Below are positions 53,860-62,787 of a stretch of 64,000 nt of DNA, one piece after another. The notes under the pieces are model-generated. The model worked only from the letters and a program-made list of their open reading frames with translations, had not been told where the DNA came from and did not search any database. Location: the NCBI RefSeq assembly GCF_008801835.1, contig NZ_VZOW01000005.1:246737-310736 (forward strand), in the 5' to 3' direction. Both the position numbers and the translations under genes were made by a program. Numbering within the stretch: the first letter of the stretch is position 1; each line of letters opens with the position of its first letter. The DNA comes from Cupriavidus pauculus (GTDB taxonomy: Bacteria; Pseudomonadota; Gammaproteobacteria; Burkholderiales; Burkholderiaceae).

Positions 53860-56462
53860 GCCACCCCGGCGCCAGCCTGCTGTGCGGAAAACTGCTGAAG
53901 GTTTTCCAGGATCTGCTTTTGCGACAGCATGCTCAGGTCGATCACCTCGCGGGCCTGTGCAACGTAGTAGGCCAGTTGTTCATCGCTGCGCGCCATCGAT
54001 TTGTCGAGTGCGCCTTCGATGCGCGCGAACTGTTCGGCCAGCTTGTCGCTCGACGCACTGAACATCTGAACGGCCATGCCGAATGCCTCGCCCAGGCTTG
54101 CCACTTCGACGGCGCTATCGGCGACCTGTGCGGCGATGCCGTCGAGCTTGCCGGTTTCCTGGGCTACCTGTTCGGTGAAACGCGAGCCGACGCGCTCGAG
54201 CAGGTCAGCGGTGGTGGTGACGAGTCCATCCACCGCTGCGCGTTGCTCGGTCGAGGCGTGATTGACGGCGTCCAGGAGGGTGCTCAAGGTCTCCAGCAGG
54301 CGGCCGCGTTCGTCCAGCATGGCGTTGTCGCGCGCCATGCTGTCGGTCAGCTTCTGGCGCAGCTCGGCGATGACTTCGGCTGCGGCTTTCGGCGCCTCGG
54401 TGGCGATTTGTGCAAGGCGAGCGACCTCGGCAATCGTGCCGGTGGCCTGCGCCTGCGTGTGCGTGGCGATGTCGCGCGCAGTTTGCGAGAGCGCGTCGCG
54501 GATTTCGCGCTGATGCCCGGCGGCCTGCGCGCTGGCCTGCTGCCATTCGTCGCGCATGGTAGATGCCATCGAGGCGAGCGTTTCGCGCCAGGCCGCGAGG
54601 CGCTGTTCGTCGCGGGCGGCGAGTTCCTGTTGCAGCGTGGCCGCGGCCTGCAACAGCCGGTCGATCTCGGCAAGCGTGCCAGTGGCCTGGGCCTGTGTGT
54701 GGGTGGCGATGTCGCGTGCGGTTTCCGACAAGGCGTCGCGGATTTCATGCTGATGCCCTGCGGCCTGCGCGCTGGCCTGCTGCCATTCATCGCGCATGGT
54801 GGATGCCATCGCTGCCAGCGTTTCGCGCCATGCCATAAGGCGCTGTTCGTCGCGGGCGGCAAGTTCCTGTTGCAGCGTGGCAGCGGTTTGCACCAGCCGG
54901 TCGATCTCGGCAAGCGTGCCGGCTGCCTGCGCCTGGGTGTGCGTGGCGATATCGCGTGCGGTCTGCGACAGCGCGTCGCGGATTTCATGCTGATGCCCTG
55001 CGGCCTGCGCGCTGGCCTGCTGCCATTCGTCGCGCATGGTGGAGGCCATCGCTGCCAGCGTTTCGCGCCATGCCGCGAGGCGCTGTTCGTCGCGGGCATC
55101 GAGCGCGGCGTGACGGGCCGCTTCCTGCGTCTCCAGTTTCGCCTGCAAATCGACGTGCGCCTGGCTTACCGTGTTGGCGATGTTGGCAGCGTGCTGCGCG
55201 AAGGCGGCGGACGCGTCGGCGGCGGCCTGGCGATGGGTGCTGGCGAGAGCATCGCCGGTCTGTTCCAGGCGCGACAGCGCTGCGTCCCACGTCTGCGCCG
55301 CAGCGGTTGCCGCCGTGTCGACGCGCGTGCCGATGTCGTCGACCAAGCGCGCGGAGCGCTGCGCAAAGCTTTCGCCAAAGCCATCGAGCGATGCGCGCAG
55401 ATCCGAGGTCAGTGCGGCGTTTGCCTGGCGATGCTCGGCAAGCGCCTCGCGCCAGGTGTCGGTCACGACGGTGGTTGCGGCGTCGAAGCGGGTGGACAGG
55501 CCAGTCAGGTGCTGCTCAACGGTTTGCGTGACGGTGTCGCGCAGCGTGGCGGCCTGGTTGGCGATGCCGGCCATGGTCGTATCCACGGCTGGCTGGATCG
55601 CCGCGCTGGCGACGCGGGCGCTATCGGCGATGGCGTCCTTGAGCGACTGTCCGACGGTTTCGGCCAGCCGTGCGTAGGCGGCGTCGGTGCGTGTGTGGAA
55701 CGCGTCCTGGCTGGCCAAAAAAAGGCGCTCGCCCAGTGCGTCGTTGCGGCTGGCCATTGTCGCGGTCATCGTTTCGAGTCGATCCACCAGCACTGGCATC
55801 AGTTCGGCTTGCTTTTGCAGCAGCGCAAATACCGCATCGTGCTGGTGATGGCGCGAATGCACGCGCAGGGTGGTGGCGATCCGTTCGTCGAGCAACTGCG
55901 CGGCCTGCACGCGCTCCCGCCGGGCAAGCGTCGCGAGCAGGCCGAGCATGGCCGAAGTGGCAACGCCAGCCACGGAGGTCCCGAACGCGAAGCCAAGGCC
56001 CTTGACCGGCGCGGCGAGCGAGGCGCGAATAGCCTGCAGATCGGCGGCGCTTTCCAGCGCCATGCCAGTTGTGCGCAGTGTGCCGACCATGCCGAGGAAT
56101 GTGCCCAGCATCCCCAGCAACACCAGCAATCCAACTAGATAGGGCGTCATGGACGGACCGGGCAGCGCCACGCGCTCGCCTTCGACGCGCAGACGCACGG
56201 CGTTGCGCAGGCTGGGGTGCAGGCGGTCCAGCCATGTGCCAAGGCTTGCAGGCGGTGCGGCAAGGTCGGCCAGCGCGGCGGTCAGGGTTGGGGTGGCCTG
56301 ACGGTAACGATGCAGTTCGAACGCGCCGCCCACGTAGAAGCCGCCAATAAGCAGCGTGACAGCCAGCGCCAGCGCATTCGTGCCCGCGTAGCCGGCGCCA
56401 ACCCAGCCGACCACGGCGAGGCCAGCGAGGAATACGACGAGCGGGGTCAAGTGTCTGTTCAT
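53856..56462 (-). CDS. DUF802 protein: MotA/TolQ-like channel with long repeated tail
   Basis: An 868-residue inner-membrane protein. Four helices are visible at about 6-25, 29-47, 106-128 (YLVGLLVLLGMLGTFLGMVGTL) and 155-180 (GLGFAFGTSVAGVATSAMLGLLATL); the last two resemble the MotA/TolQ/ExbB/ZorA channel helices. From 190 to the end the protein is a long Ala/Gln/Thr-rich, mostly helical tail with few Pro, including three near-identical 80-residue repeats (456-695; AWRETLAAMASTMRDEWQQ and on). The tail should project into the cytoplasm. With the MotB-like partner it is expected to form a pentamer-dimer ion motor like ZorAB or MotAB. Function not known. Confidence 0.88.
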   Translation of the reverse strand: MNRHLTPLVVFLAGLAVVGWVGAGYAGTNALALAVTLLIGGFYVGGAFELHRYRQATPTLTAALADLAAPPASLGTWLDRLHPSLRNAVRLRVEGERVALPGPSMTPYLVGLLVLLGMLGTFLGMVGTLRTTGMALESAADLQAIRASLAAPVKGLGFAFGTSVAGVATSAMLGLLATLARRERVQAAQLLDERIATTLRVHSRHHQHDAVFALLQKQAELMPVLVDRLETMTATMASRNDALGERLFLASQDAFHTRTDAAYARLAETVGQSLKDAIADSARVASAAIQPAVDTTMAGIANQAATLRDTVTQTVEQHLTGLSTRFDAATTVVTDTWREALAEHRQANAALTSDLRASLDGFGESFAQRSARLVDDIGTRVDTAATAAAQTWDAALSRLEQTGDALASTHRQAAADASAAFAQHAANIANTVSQAHVDLQAKLETQEAARHAALDARDEQRLAAWRETLAAMASTMRDEWQQASAQAAGHQHEIRDALSQTARDIATHTQAQAAGTLAEIDRLVQTAATLQQELAARDEQRLMAWRETLAAMASTMRDEWQQASAQAAGHQHEIRDALSETARDIATHTQAQATGTLAEIDRLLQAAATLQQELAARDEQRLAAWRETLASMASTMRDEWQQASAQAAGHQREIRDALSQTARDIATHTQAQATGTIAEVARLAQIATEAPKAAAEVIAELRQKLTDSMARDNAMLDERGRLLETLSTLLDAVNHASTEQRAAVDGLVTTTADLLERVGSRFTEQVAQETGKLDGIAAQVADSAVEVASLGEAFGMAVQMFSASSDKLAEQFARIEGALDKSMARSDEQLAYYVAQAREVIDLSMLSQKQILENLQQFSAQQAGAGVA
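54378..55097 (-). repeat. Three 240-bp tandem repeats inside the DUF802 gene
   Basis: Three in-frame 240-bp units (54858-55097, 54618-54857, 54378-54617) encode residues 456-535, 536-615 and 616-695. They are nearly identical in DNA, which points to recent duplication or ongoing homogenisation. The third unit drifts at its 3' end. Since 80 residues of helix are added per copy, copy-number change would lengthen or shorten the cytoplasmic tail by about 12 nm if it is one straight helix. Confidence 0.93.
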
Positions 56463-56471
56463 GTCGATCGG

Positions 56472-57152
56472 TCAGTTTTCACGCAGGGCGGCGAGCAGGG
56501 CTTCCACCGGCTGGAACCGGATGTCCAGCTCGGCCAGCAGCACGCTCTGCATGTCCTTGCGAAATACGTTTAGCCACGCGCCCTCGGCGTCGCGCAGCTT
56601 TGTGAAATGGGGTTCCAGCATGCCGGGCACTGCAGCCAGCACGGCCAACTCGCGCGCACCCAATACCTGTTCCATCACGCCGTCGAGCATCGCCAGACGG
56701 GCCGCCCGCGGCGAGCGCGTCGCCAGTGCCGCGCGCAGCCGCGCACGCAGACCGGCGATTTCCCGCTCCATTTGCTGCTGCAACGCGATGTAGCGCTGAC
56801 GGTGCACGGCAAACTCGGTTTCACCCGGATCGGATGCAGCCGGCCGCGCGACCATGCGGCGCCGGCTGTCCGGCGATGTGCCTTGCCCCAGGATCGCGGC
56901 GCTCAGCATCGCGCGGACGTGTGTGCCAGCGGCATCGCCAATCGCGGGGCGTGCCGGCGCGCCGGACTGGGTCGCCGGCGGATTGCCGTTGAGCGCTGTC
57001 GACAGCGCAATGGCATCGGTCCAGTCGAGCCACTGGCTCATGACGGCCGACAGCGACGGCGCGGCCCTGGAGGTCCCGGCGTCGCTCAGACTGGCCAGCA
57101 GGCGTAGCAGTTTCGGGCCGCTGAAGCCCGTGCGCTGGGGCACTCGCGTCAT
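56472..57152 (-). CDS. DUF3348-family protein, first gene of motor-like operon
   Basis: A 226-residue soluble protein of the DUF3348 family. RVPQRTGFSGPKLLRLLASLSD, an MSQWLDWTDAIALSTAL segment, then a long helix-rich region (EFAVHRQRYIALQQQMEREIAGLRARLR) and PGMLEPHFTKLRDAE. There is no signal or membrane helix. It is the first gene of a four-gene unit, 9 bp before the DUF802 gene. It could cap or regulate the cytoplasmic tail of the channel; that is a guess from position. Confidence 0.85.
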   Translation of the reverse strand: MTRVPQRTGFSGPKLLRLLASLSDAGTSRAAPSLSAVMSQWLDWTDAIALSTALNGNPPATQSGAPARPAIGDAAGTHVRAMLSAAILGQGTSPDSRRRMVARPAASDPGETEFAVHRQRYIALQQQMEREIAGLRARLRAALATRSPRAARLAMLDGVMEQVLGARELAVLAAVPGMLEPHFTKLRDAEGAWLNVFRKDMQSVLLAELDIRFQPVEALLAALREN

Positions 57153-57611
57153 GTCGCCAAGTTGAAAAAATCGGAAAGTCTACACGGTCGCGGCGCTCGG
57201 GGAACCAGTGTCAGGGTTTCCAGCGGCGAAAAGACGTCCCCGAAGCCACCTAGGCGACGCATCGAACCGTTTTTCGACGTGGGAGAGATGCTGGCGTCAC
57301 AGGTTGTCGACTTGACCCACACCCTTTTCGCGATCATGCGGGCGCCCGTGATTTCTGGGGCATTGCCGTAGCCGTATCACCAGTAGCTTGAGCGGCAGTT
57401 AGATTTCTTGTGCGCTCCGCCCGCATGCAGGTCCGTGCCTGAGATTTCCCCGAGCCTCGGCGACTTTATTCTCGGAATCGTCCGAAATATATCGATTTAT
57501 TTTTTATGCGAATTTAACGACGATTACGTAGCGATATCCTGTCAATATTGAAAGAAAGATGGCCAAGCATGACTGCTGGCGGCAGCAGGCCCGCACGTAG
57601 CGGGAAACGTC
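57153..57611. other. Intergenic region between the motor operon and the PAAR gene
   Basis: A 459-bp gap that is GC-rich up to about 57470, then AT-rich (around 57480-57560). It should contain the promoter of the DUF3348 operon. A CTGCTG-GCGG-CAGCAG stem lies at 57573-57588, 23 bp past the PAAR stop, and may act as a weak terminator. An open frame at 57162-57371 on the plus strand has no coding features and was not called. Confidence 0.45.
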
Positions 57612-57887
57612 TTACTCCTGGTAGAAAATTGTGGATCGCGCAATCACACGATTCGTGCCGCGCGGACAGCGACACATGACGATGTCGCCGTCCTGCACGC
57701 CGTGTGTGTTGCTTGACGGAAAGGTTGTGGCGGTGCCAAAGATTTGCCCGTTGTGTCCACATCGGCGGCAGGACGCGAGCCCGAGGTGTTTGGCGATCGG
57801 TGCGCCATTGTCGAGCATGGTTTCGTCCCCATCGAGGATTACGCCGTCCGTGGTGGTGAGGTTTCCCTTAAGCGCGATCATTCCCAT
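57612..57887 (-). CDS. PAAR-domain protein, type VI secretion spike tip
   Basis: A 91-residue PAAR protein. It has the PAAR-like pattern with Cys/His that bind zinc at the tip (LGLASCRRCGHNG, GDIVMCRCPRG) and LDNGAPIAKHL. It is expected to sit on the VgrG trimer and sharpen the type VI needle. It carries no effector domain. AGAGGA lies seven bases before the ATG. It is divergent from vgrG across a 292-bp AT-rich gap. Confidence 0.85.
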   Translation of the reverse strand: MGMIALKGNLTTTDGVILDGDETMLDNGAPIAKHLGLASCRRCGHNGQIFGTATTFPSSNTHGVQDGDIVMCRCPRGTNRVIARSTIFYQE

Positions 57888-58179
57888 TGTTTTATCCTCT
57901 TAATATCAGAGTTAAGCATCTCTAACATCTAGACGTGGCTGGAAAGTTTAGATAGGAAAGAAAAGAAATTTTGGCGATTTGTATCAGCATAAAAAACACA
58001 TCGTATATAGAATTTTCCTGATTTTAAGCTTTGTTTAACTTTCGTTATTTTCGAGATGAATCGCCAATTCCCATCCTAATGAAAACGTCGTAACGTGCAG
58101 CGCTCAGGAATGTGGGCCGCGCGTCGCAACCGGCGGCCTGCTCGGCGAGTTCGATCACGCTGATAACGGAGCGAGGAAC
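57888..58179. other. AT-rich divergent promoter region between PAAR and vgrG
   Basis: A 292-bp gap with clearly lower GC than the rest of the window, mainly from 57900 to 58070 (runs such as AGGAAAGAAAAGAAATTTTGG and TAAAAAACAC). It should hold promoters for both genes. Its base composition suggests that this region, or the whole PAAR-VgrG-Tle5 block, came by transfer. Confidence 0.55.
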
Positions 58180-60859
58180 ATGGCTGGTGCGGGGGCGGAT
58201 CAACTGGAGGAAATGGGAGGCGGCCTGCTCAAGGCTGTGACTGGACTGCAGCCCTATCACCTCAAGGTGCTCGGAGCGAATAGTGCGGCCGGCCTTTCCG
58301 TGGTGTCATTCGAGGCTGTAGAGCGCCTGGGCGAGCCCTACAGCGTCAAGATCCGATTGACCCATCCGATGGATCTGGACCGGATGGAGTACGTGCGCCG
58401 TGACGCCACTTTCTCGATCAATCCCGGCGACGGCTCGGAGCCTCGGCAATTCTCTGGCTGCATCTTCCGCTTTTCAAAAACCCGTCAGACCCGCGACTTC
58501 TGCGCCTATGAAATGGAGTTGCGCCCGAAGGTCGCCTTTGCTGACGCTGACCAAGGCAAGCCGTGTCTATCAGAGAAAGACCGCGCCGCAGATTATCGAA
58601 GCCATTCTTCGCCGCCACGGCCTGGAAGGCCACCAGTTCGCTTTCAAGATTCGGCGCCAGTATCCGGAGCACCCATTCCGGCTTCAGTACCAGATGTCCG
58701 ACTGGGACTACATCCGGCTGCTCATGGAACAGGAGGGGCTGTACAGCTATTTCCTCCCGAGTCCGCATGGCGCTGTCTTTGGCGATGTGTTTCAGGTCTG
58801 CGACGACATCGATCACTATATTTACCAGCCGGAGTTGCGGGTTCCCTATCGGGAAACGGCTGGTCTGGAATCGGGTATTGAGACGGTATTCGATATTCAG
58901 ACGCACGTGCATACGGTGCCTGAATCGTTTCGCACGGCCGACTACAACCCGGCGGATTCCTACGAACGCAAGGCAGGCGAGGCCAATGTCGCCCGCAAGG
59001 AAACAGGCAACTACGGCCAGTCCTATGTCTACGGTTCGCACCACCTCGATATGGCGGGTGCGAAATGGGAGGCGCAACTGCGCCACGAGGCGGCGCTGGC
59101 TGGACAAATCATCTATGAAGGCCAGAGCAATGTCCTGGGCCTGCGGCCTGCGCGCATCCTGCGCATGGACGTCAACCTACCCGATGCGCTGCACGGTCAG
59201 GTAATCACGGAAGTCGTCCATATCGGGGCCCGAGACCAGGCTTACCGCAATACCTACCAGGCCATTCCTTCGGATCGGCGCTTTCGCCTGCCGATCGATG
59301 AAAGCCGATGGCCGCGCATCGCGGGCACCCTGAGCGGGCGCGTGACGTCTCCTGGCAAATACAAGTACGCCTATCTGACCCAGCATGGCCTGTATGTCGT
59401 GCGCCTGGATCTGGATTTCGAGGATTGGCCCAACGGCGGCGAGAGTGTGCCGATGCGTCTGGCGAAACCGTTTGCCGGTGCGCGGCAGACCGGTTTCCAC
59501 TTTCCGCTGATCGATGGCACCGAGGTCGCCATCGCCTTCCGCGACGGCAATCCCAACAAGCCCTACATCGCGCACGCCCACCATCACAGCCGGCACGAGG
59601 ACCTGATCACCAATCGGGACCGCTGGCTGTCGCGCAACGTGATCCGAACGCAGGCAAACAACAAGCTGCGATTCGAGGACTGGGAGGGGCAGGAGGGCGT
59701 CAAGCTGTCCACCGACTACGGTGGCAAGACGCAGCTCAACATGGGCTATCTGGTCGATCACAAGCGCCAGAAGCGTGGGGAAGGTTTTGAGTTGCGGACG
59801 TCGGGGTGGGGGGCTTTGCGGGCCGGCAGGGGGATGCTCCTCACCGCCCACGACCAGCCCGACGCAGGCGGCCAGCAACTGGACATGCAGCAGACGATCG
59901 CCCAACTGGAAAGCGCGCTGGCGATCGCGAAATCGTTGGCTGAATCGGCCGCGACCGCCAACGCAGCGCCAGCGGATACGGACGCTCAGAAGCAGGTCAA
60001 TGAGGAGTTTGGCGGACTGAAGAAGCCGGCGATTCCGGCAACGGCCCCCGCTTCCGTCGGCATTGTTTCGGGACGTGGCGTTCAGATTGCTGCGGCTGAC
60101 AATGTGTCGACGGTGGCTGGCAAGAATGTCGATATGACCGCAGTCAAGCGCTTGACGGTGGCCGCCGGCGAATCGGTCTCGATGTTCGCGCAGACGCTGG
60201 GAATCAAGCTGTTCGCAGGCAAGGGGCCTGTCGAAATCCAGGCACAGAGCGACCTGATGTCCTTGCTCGCCGACAAAGACGTAACGGTCGCCAGCGTGAA
60301 CGGAACGGTAAATATTGCGGCAGCCAAGGAACTGATCCTCAGCTGTGGTGGGGCGTTTGTGAAATTGTCCGGCGGCAATATCACCCTGGGCGGCCCAGGC
60401 GACCTGATCTACAAGTTCATCACGATGCAGAAAAAAGGTGCGGAGTCATACCACATTCCGCTCAACCTCAATCACCCAAGCGTTATGGCAATGCCTACAC
60501 GTCCCCTCGTGCTTCGTGCGGCAGCCTCGCCCGCTGCGACTGGGGCTCTAACAAAAAGCATGCCGTACACGTTGCTGGCTGATGGTGTCGTAGTGCGACA
60601 AGGCGTGATGGACGACACCGGTGAACTTCTGGTGGACCACGCACCCACAACAAAAAAATACACCTTGCAAATGGCAAATGGCGTGACGCATGACCTGCCG
60701 GTGCCGGAAGAATACCGCGGGGATGCAGGCAACGGCGAGCTTGCGAATCTGGGCTTTCACTTTCACGAGGGCGTCCCCGAAGAGCACGTGAATTTGGCAG
60801 ACCGAGCCGTGCATCGCCAGGCCTATAGCGATCTGCTCAACCCCAACCCGGAAGCCTGA
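58180..60859 (+). pseudogene. vgrG: VgrG spike protein, frameshifted near residue 120
   Basis: A type VI VgrG in two frames. The first (from ATG 58180, GAGGAAC upstream) encodes the start of the gp27-like part (HLKVLGANSAAGLSVVSFEAVERLGEPYSVKI ... CAYEMELRPKVA). At 58537-58539 a TTT stands where TT would keep the frame: removing one T gives RPKVALLTLTKASRVYQRKTAPQ, the family sequence. The rest continues to 60859 with the gp27/gp5 core, DUF2345 region and a C-terminal extension after about residue 735. Repaired length is 892 residues. The extension includes PYTLLADGVVVRQGVMDDTGELLVDH, a transthyretin-like loading domain for an effector. Downstream is a Tle5 phospholipase. Confidence 0.85.
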
Positions 60860-60861
60860 CG

Positions 60862-62784
60862 ATGTCCCAGCAAAAGCCAATCGTTACACCCATTGCGCTG
60901 TCGCGCACGAACAGCGCGACGATTACTCTGCCGTGGTTTGTACAGCGCACCGAGTATTGTCCGGCGCAATCTACCTTCAGGCCACTGGTGAACGGCGAGG
61001 AGGCGTTCGGCGTGGTCTATGACGCCATCGCGGCAGCGCGCCGCTCTGTCGACATTATCTGCTGGGGGTTTCAGCCGTCCATGTACTTCAAGCGGGGCGA
61101 TCGCGATGCCGTGTCGATCGGGCAATTGCTGGCCCGCAAGGGGGCCGAGGGAGTACGCGTACGCCTGCTCTGCTGGCAGGACGATATCCATATGGCTGAG
61201 TGGAGCGAGAACAATATGCCGGGCAACAATTTTGCCACGATGGCGAAACCCCATCTACCCGACTGGTTTCTCGCATTGCCAGGCATGTCGATGGTGACGC
61301 GCGACTATCAAAAATCCTTTCAGCGGGAATTTGACCTGGAATGGTTTCGGCGGGTGAATCTGAACAACGTCACCAAAGACAACAAGCGGCTGGAGCGTGC
61401 ACTGGCGGAGAAGCTGGGGAAGCGGCTGGCGAGCTCGCTGTTTGGTATCAAGCCCTTCGACGGCATTGAATTTGCGACGCGGGGCTTTGACCCGTGGGAT
61501 CGCTCGCTGATCGCCTTTCAGACCTGGTTGTTTGGCGAGGATTCGCAGCGCGACGCAAAAACCAAGGCGACGAACAGCGCCGCGATGGGAGCAGAGCCCA
61601 CCCACCATCAGAAGATGGTCCTGGTGGACTACGAGCTGCCAGAGCAGGCGCTTGGCTTCGTCATGGGTCACAACATGCTGGATACCTATTGGGACCGCAA
61701 TGATCATAGCTACGTGCGGATGCATCCCAGGATGGGGCGCAACGGCGAGCACCCTCGCCAAGACATTTCTGCGCGGGTCACGGGGCCGGTGCTGCAATAC
61801 CTGAACAGAAACTTCTGTCAGGCATGGGACGATGCAACCGGCCAGAGCCTTGGCAAGGCGCGCGAAGGCATTGCGCAGAAACTGCAACTGCGACGCGACT
61901 ACGATACCCCGGTGATGGCGCAGATCCTGCGCACCCAGGCGCAGAAAGGAAAGCGGGACATCGAATCGATGTACATGAATGCCGTGAACAACGCCACGCA
62001 GTTCATCTACATCGAGAACCAGTATTTTCGGTTTCCACCGTTGGCCGAGAAGATCAAGGCGGCGGCGGCCAAACAGGTTAAGCGGGGTCGGGACCCGGGC
62101 AAGCATGGGCCGATCCACCTGTTTGTGGTGACGAATGACAACGATGAGGGCATCGGCGCGGGGACCGTCAACACCTATCGAATGCTGGATGCCCTGGGCC
62201 GTGCCGACACGATTCCGGGTGTGGCGCGCGATGAGCGGGCCGACAAACTGAAGGTGGAACTGGAGGCGGCACGCAAGCAAGCTGCTGGAGCAACCTCGCC
62301 GCAGGCGCAAGCGGCTGCGCAGGCGAAGGTGGCGGAACTGGAGCAGCGGCTGCAGGCCAACGCGGACGAAAGCAAGTGGATACCGTCCGCCGAGATTCCC
62401 GGGCTGAAGGTCCACGTTTGTTCGCTAGTGGCGCCGGATTCCCCGCCGGGGAAATGGGACTACGTGTACGTGCACGCCAAGCTCATGATTGTGGATGACG
62501 TGTTCACGACCATCGGCTCGGCCAATATCAACACGCGCAGCATGATGGCGGACAGTGAACTGAACATCTGTCATGAACACATGGGCGTGACCCAGCCACT
62601 GCGCAGGCGGCTGTGGGGCATTCATACGAATGGGAAAGGCGTACAGGACGATCCGGCGCAGGCTTTTGAGAAATGGGGGAAGATCATTTTTCAGAACGAG
62701 CAAAACCGGAGCAAAGGCCGTTCCCCTGATGCATCGCTTGTTGGCTTCCTACGGACATCCAGGGTCCGCAGTTACTCGGATTGA
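60862..62784 (+). CDS. Type VI phospholipase D effector, Tle5 family
   Basis: A 640-residue phospholipase D. Two HKD motifs are present: HQKMVLVD (H249, K251, D256) and HAKLMIVD (H538, K540, D545), each followed by a conserved GHN or GSANIN. There is no signal peptide, as expected for a VgrG-delivered effector. It resembles the PldA/Tle5 antibacterial lipases that cleave phosphatidylethanolamine in rival cells. It begins 2 bp after vgrG and is followed 3 bp later by a probable immunity lipoprotein, the standard order for Tle5 modules. A coiled insertion (VELEAARKQAAGATSPQAQAAAQAK) lies before the second HKD. Confidence 0.93.
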   Translation: MSQQKPIVTPIALSRTNSATITLPWFVQRTEYCPAQSTFRPLVNGEEAFGVVYDAIAAARRSVDIICWGFQPSMYFKRGDRDAVSIGQLLARKGAEGVRVRLLCWQDDIHMAEWSENNMPGNNFATMAKPHLPDWFLALPGMSMVTRDYQKSFQREFDLEWFRRVNLNNVTKDNKRLERALAEKLGKRLASSLFGIKPFDGIEFATRGFDPWDRSLIAFQTWLFGEDSQRDAKTKATNSAAMGAEPTHHQKMVLVDYELPEQALGFVMGHNMLDTYWDRNDHSYVRMHPRMGRNGEHPRQDISARVTGPVLQYLNRNFCQAWDDATGQSLGKAREGIAQKLQLRRDYDTPVMAQILRTQAQKGKRDIESMYMNAVNNATQFIYIENQYFRFPPLAEKIKAAAAKQVKRGRDPGKHGPIHLFVVTNDNDEGIGAGTVNTYRMLDALGRADTIPGVARDERADKLKVELEAARKQAAGATSPQAQAAAQAKVAELEQRLQANADESKWIPSAEIPGLKVHVCSLVAPDSPPGKWDYVYVHAKLMIVDDVFTTIGSANINTRSMMADSELNICHEHMGVTQPLRRRLWGIHTNGKGVQDDPAQAFEKWGKIIFQNEQNRSKGRSPDASLVGFLRTSRVRSYSD

Positions 62785-62787
62785 TTG

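Noticed and set aside
54378..55097. 240-bp repeats considered as a mobile element or CRISPR
   Set aside because: They are in frame inside the DUF802 gene and encode helical repeats. There are no inverted ends or spacers.
53856..56462. DUF802 protein considered as a chemoreceptor because of its long Ala/Gln-rich helical tail
   Set aside because: It lacks the conserved hairpin tip and HAMP, and its membrane helices match MotA/TolQ-type proteins instead.
57162..57371. Small plus-strand frame after the DUF3348 gene
   Set aside because: No ribosome binding site, no domain and odd composition; it lies in the promoter region of the opposite-strand operon.
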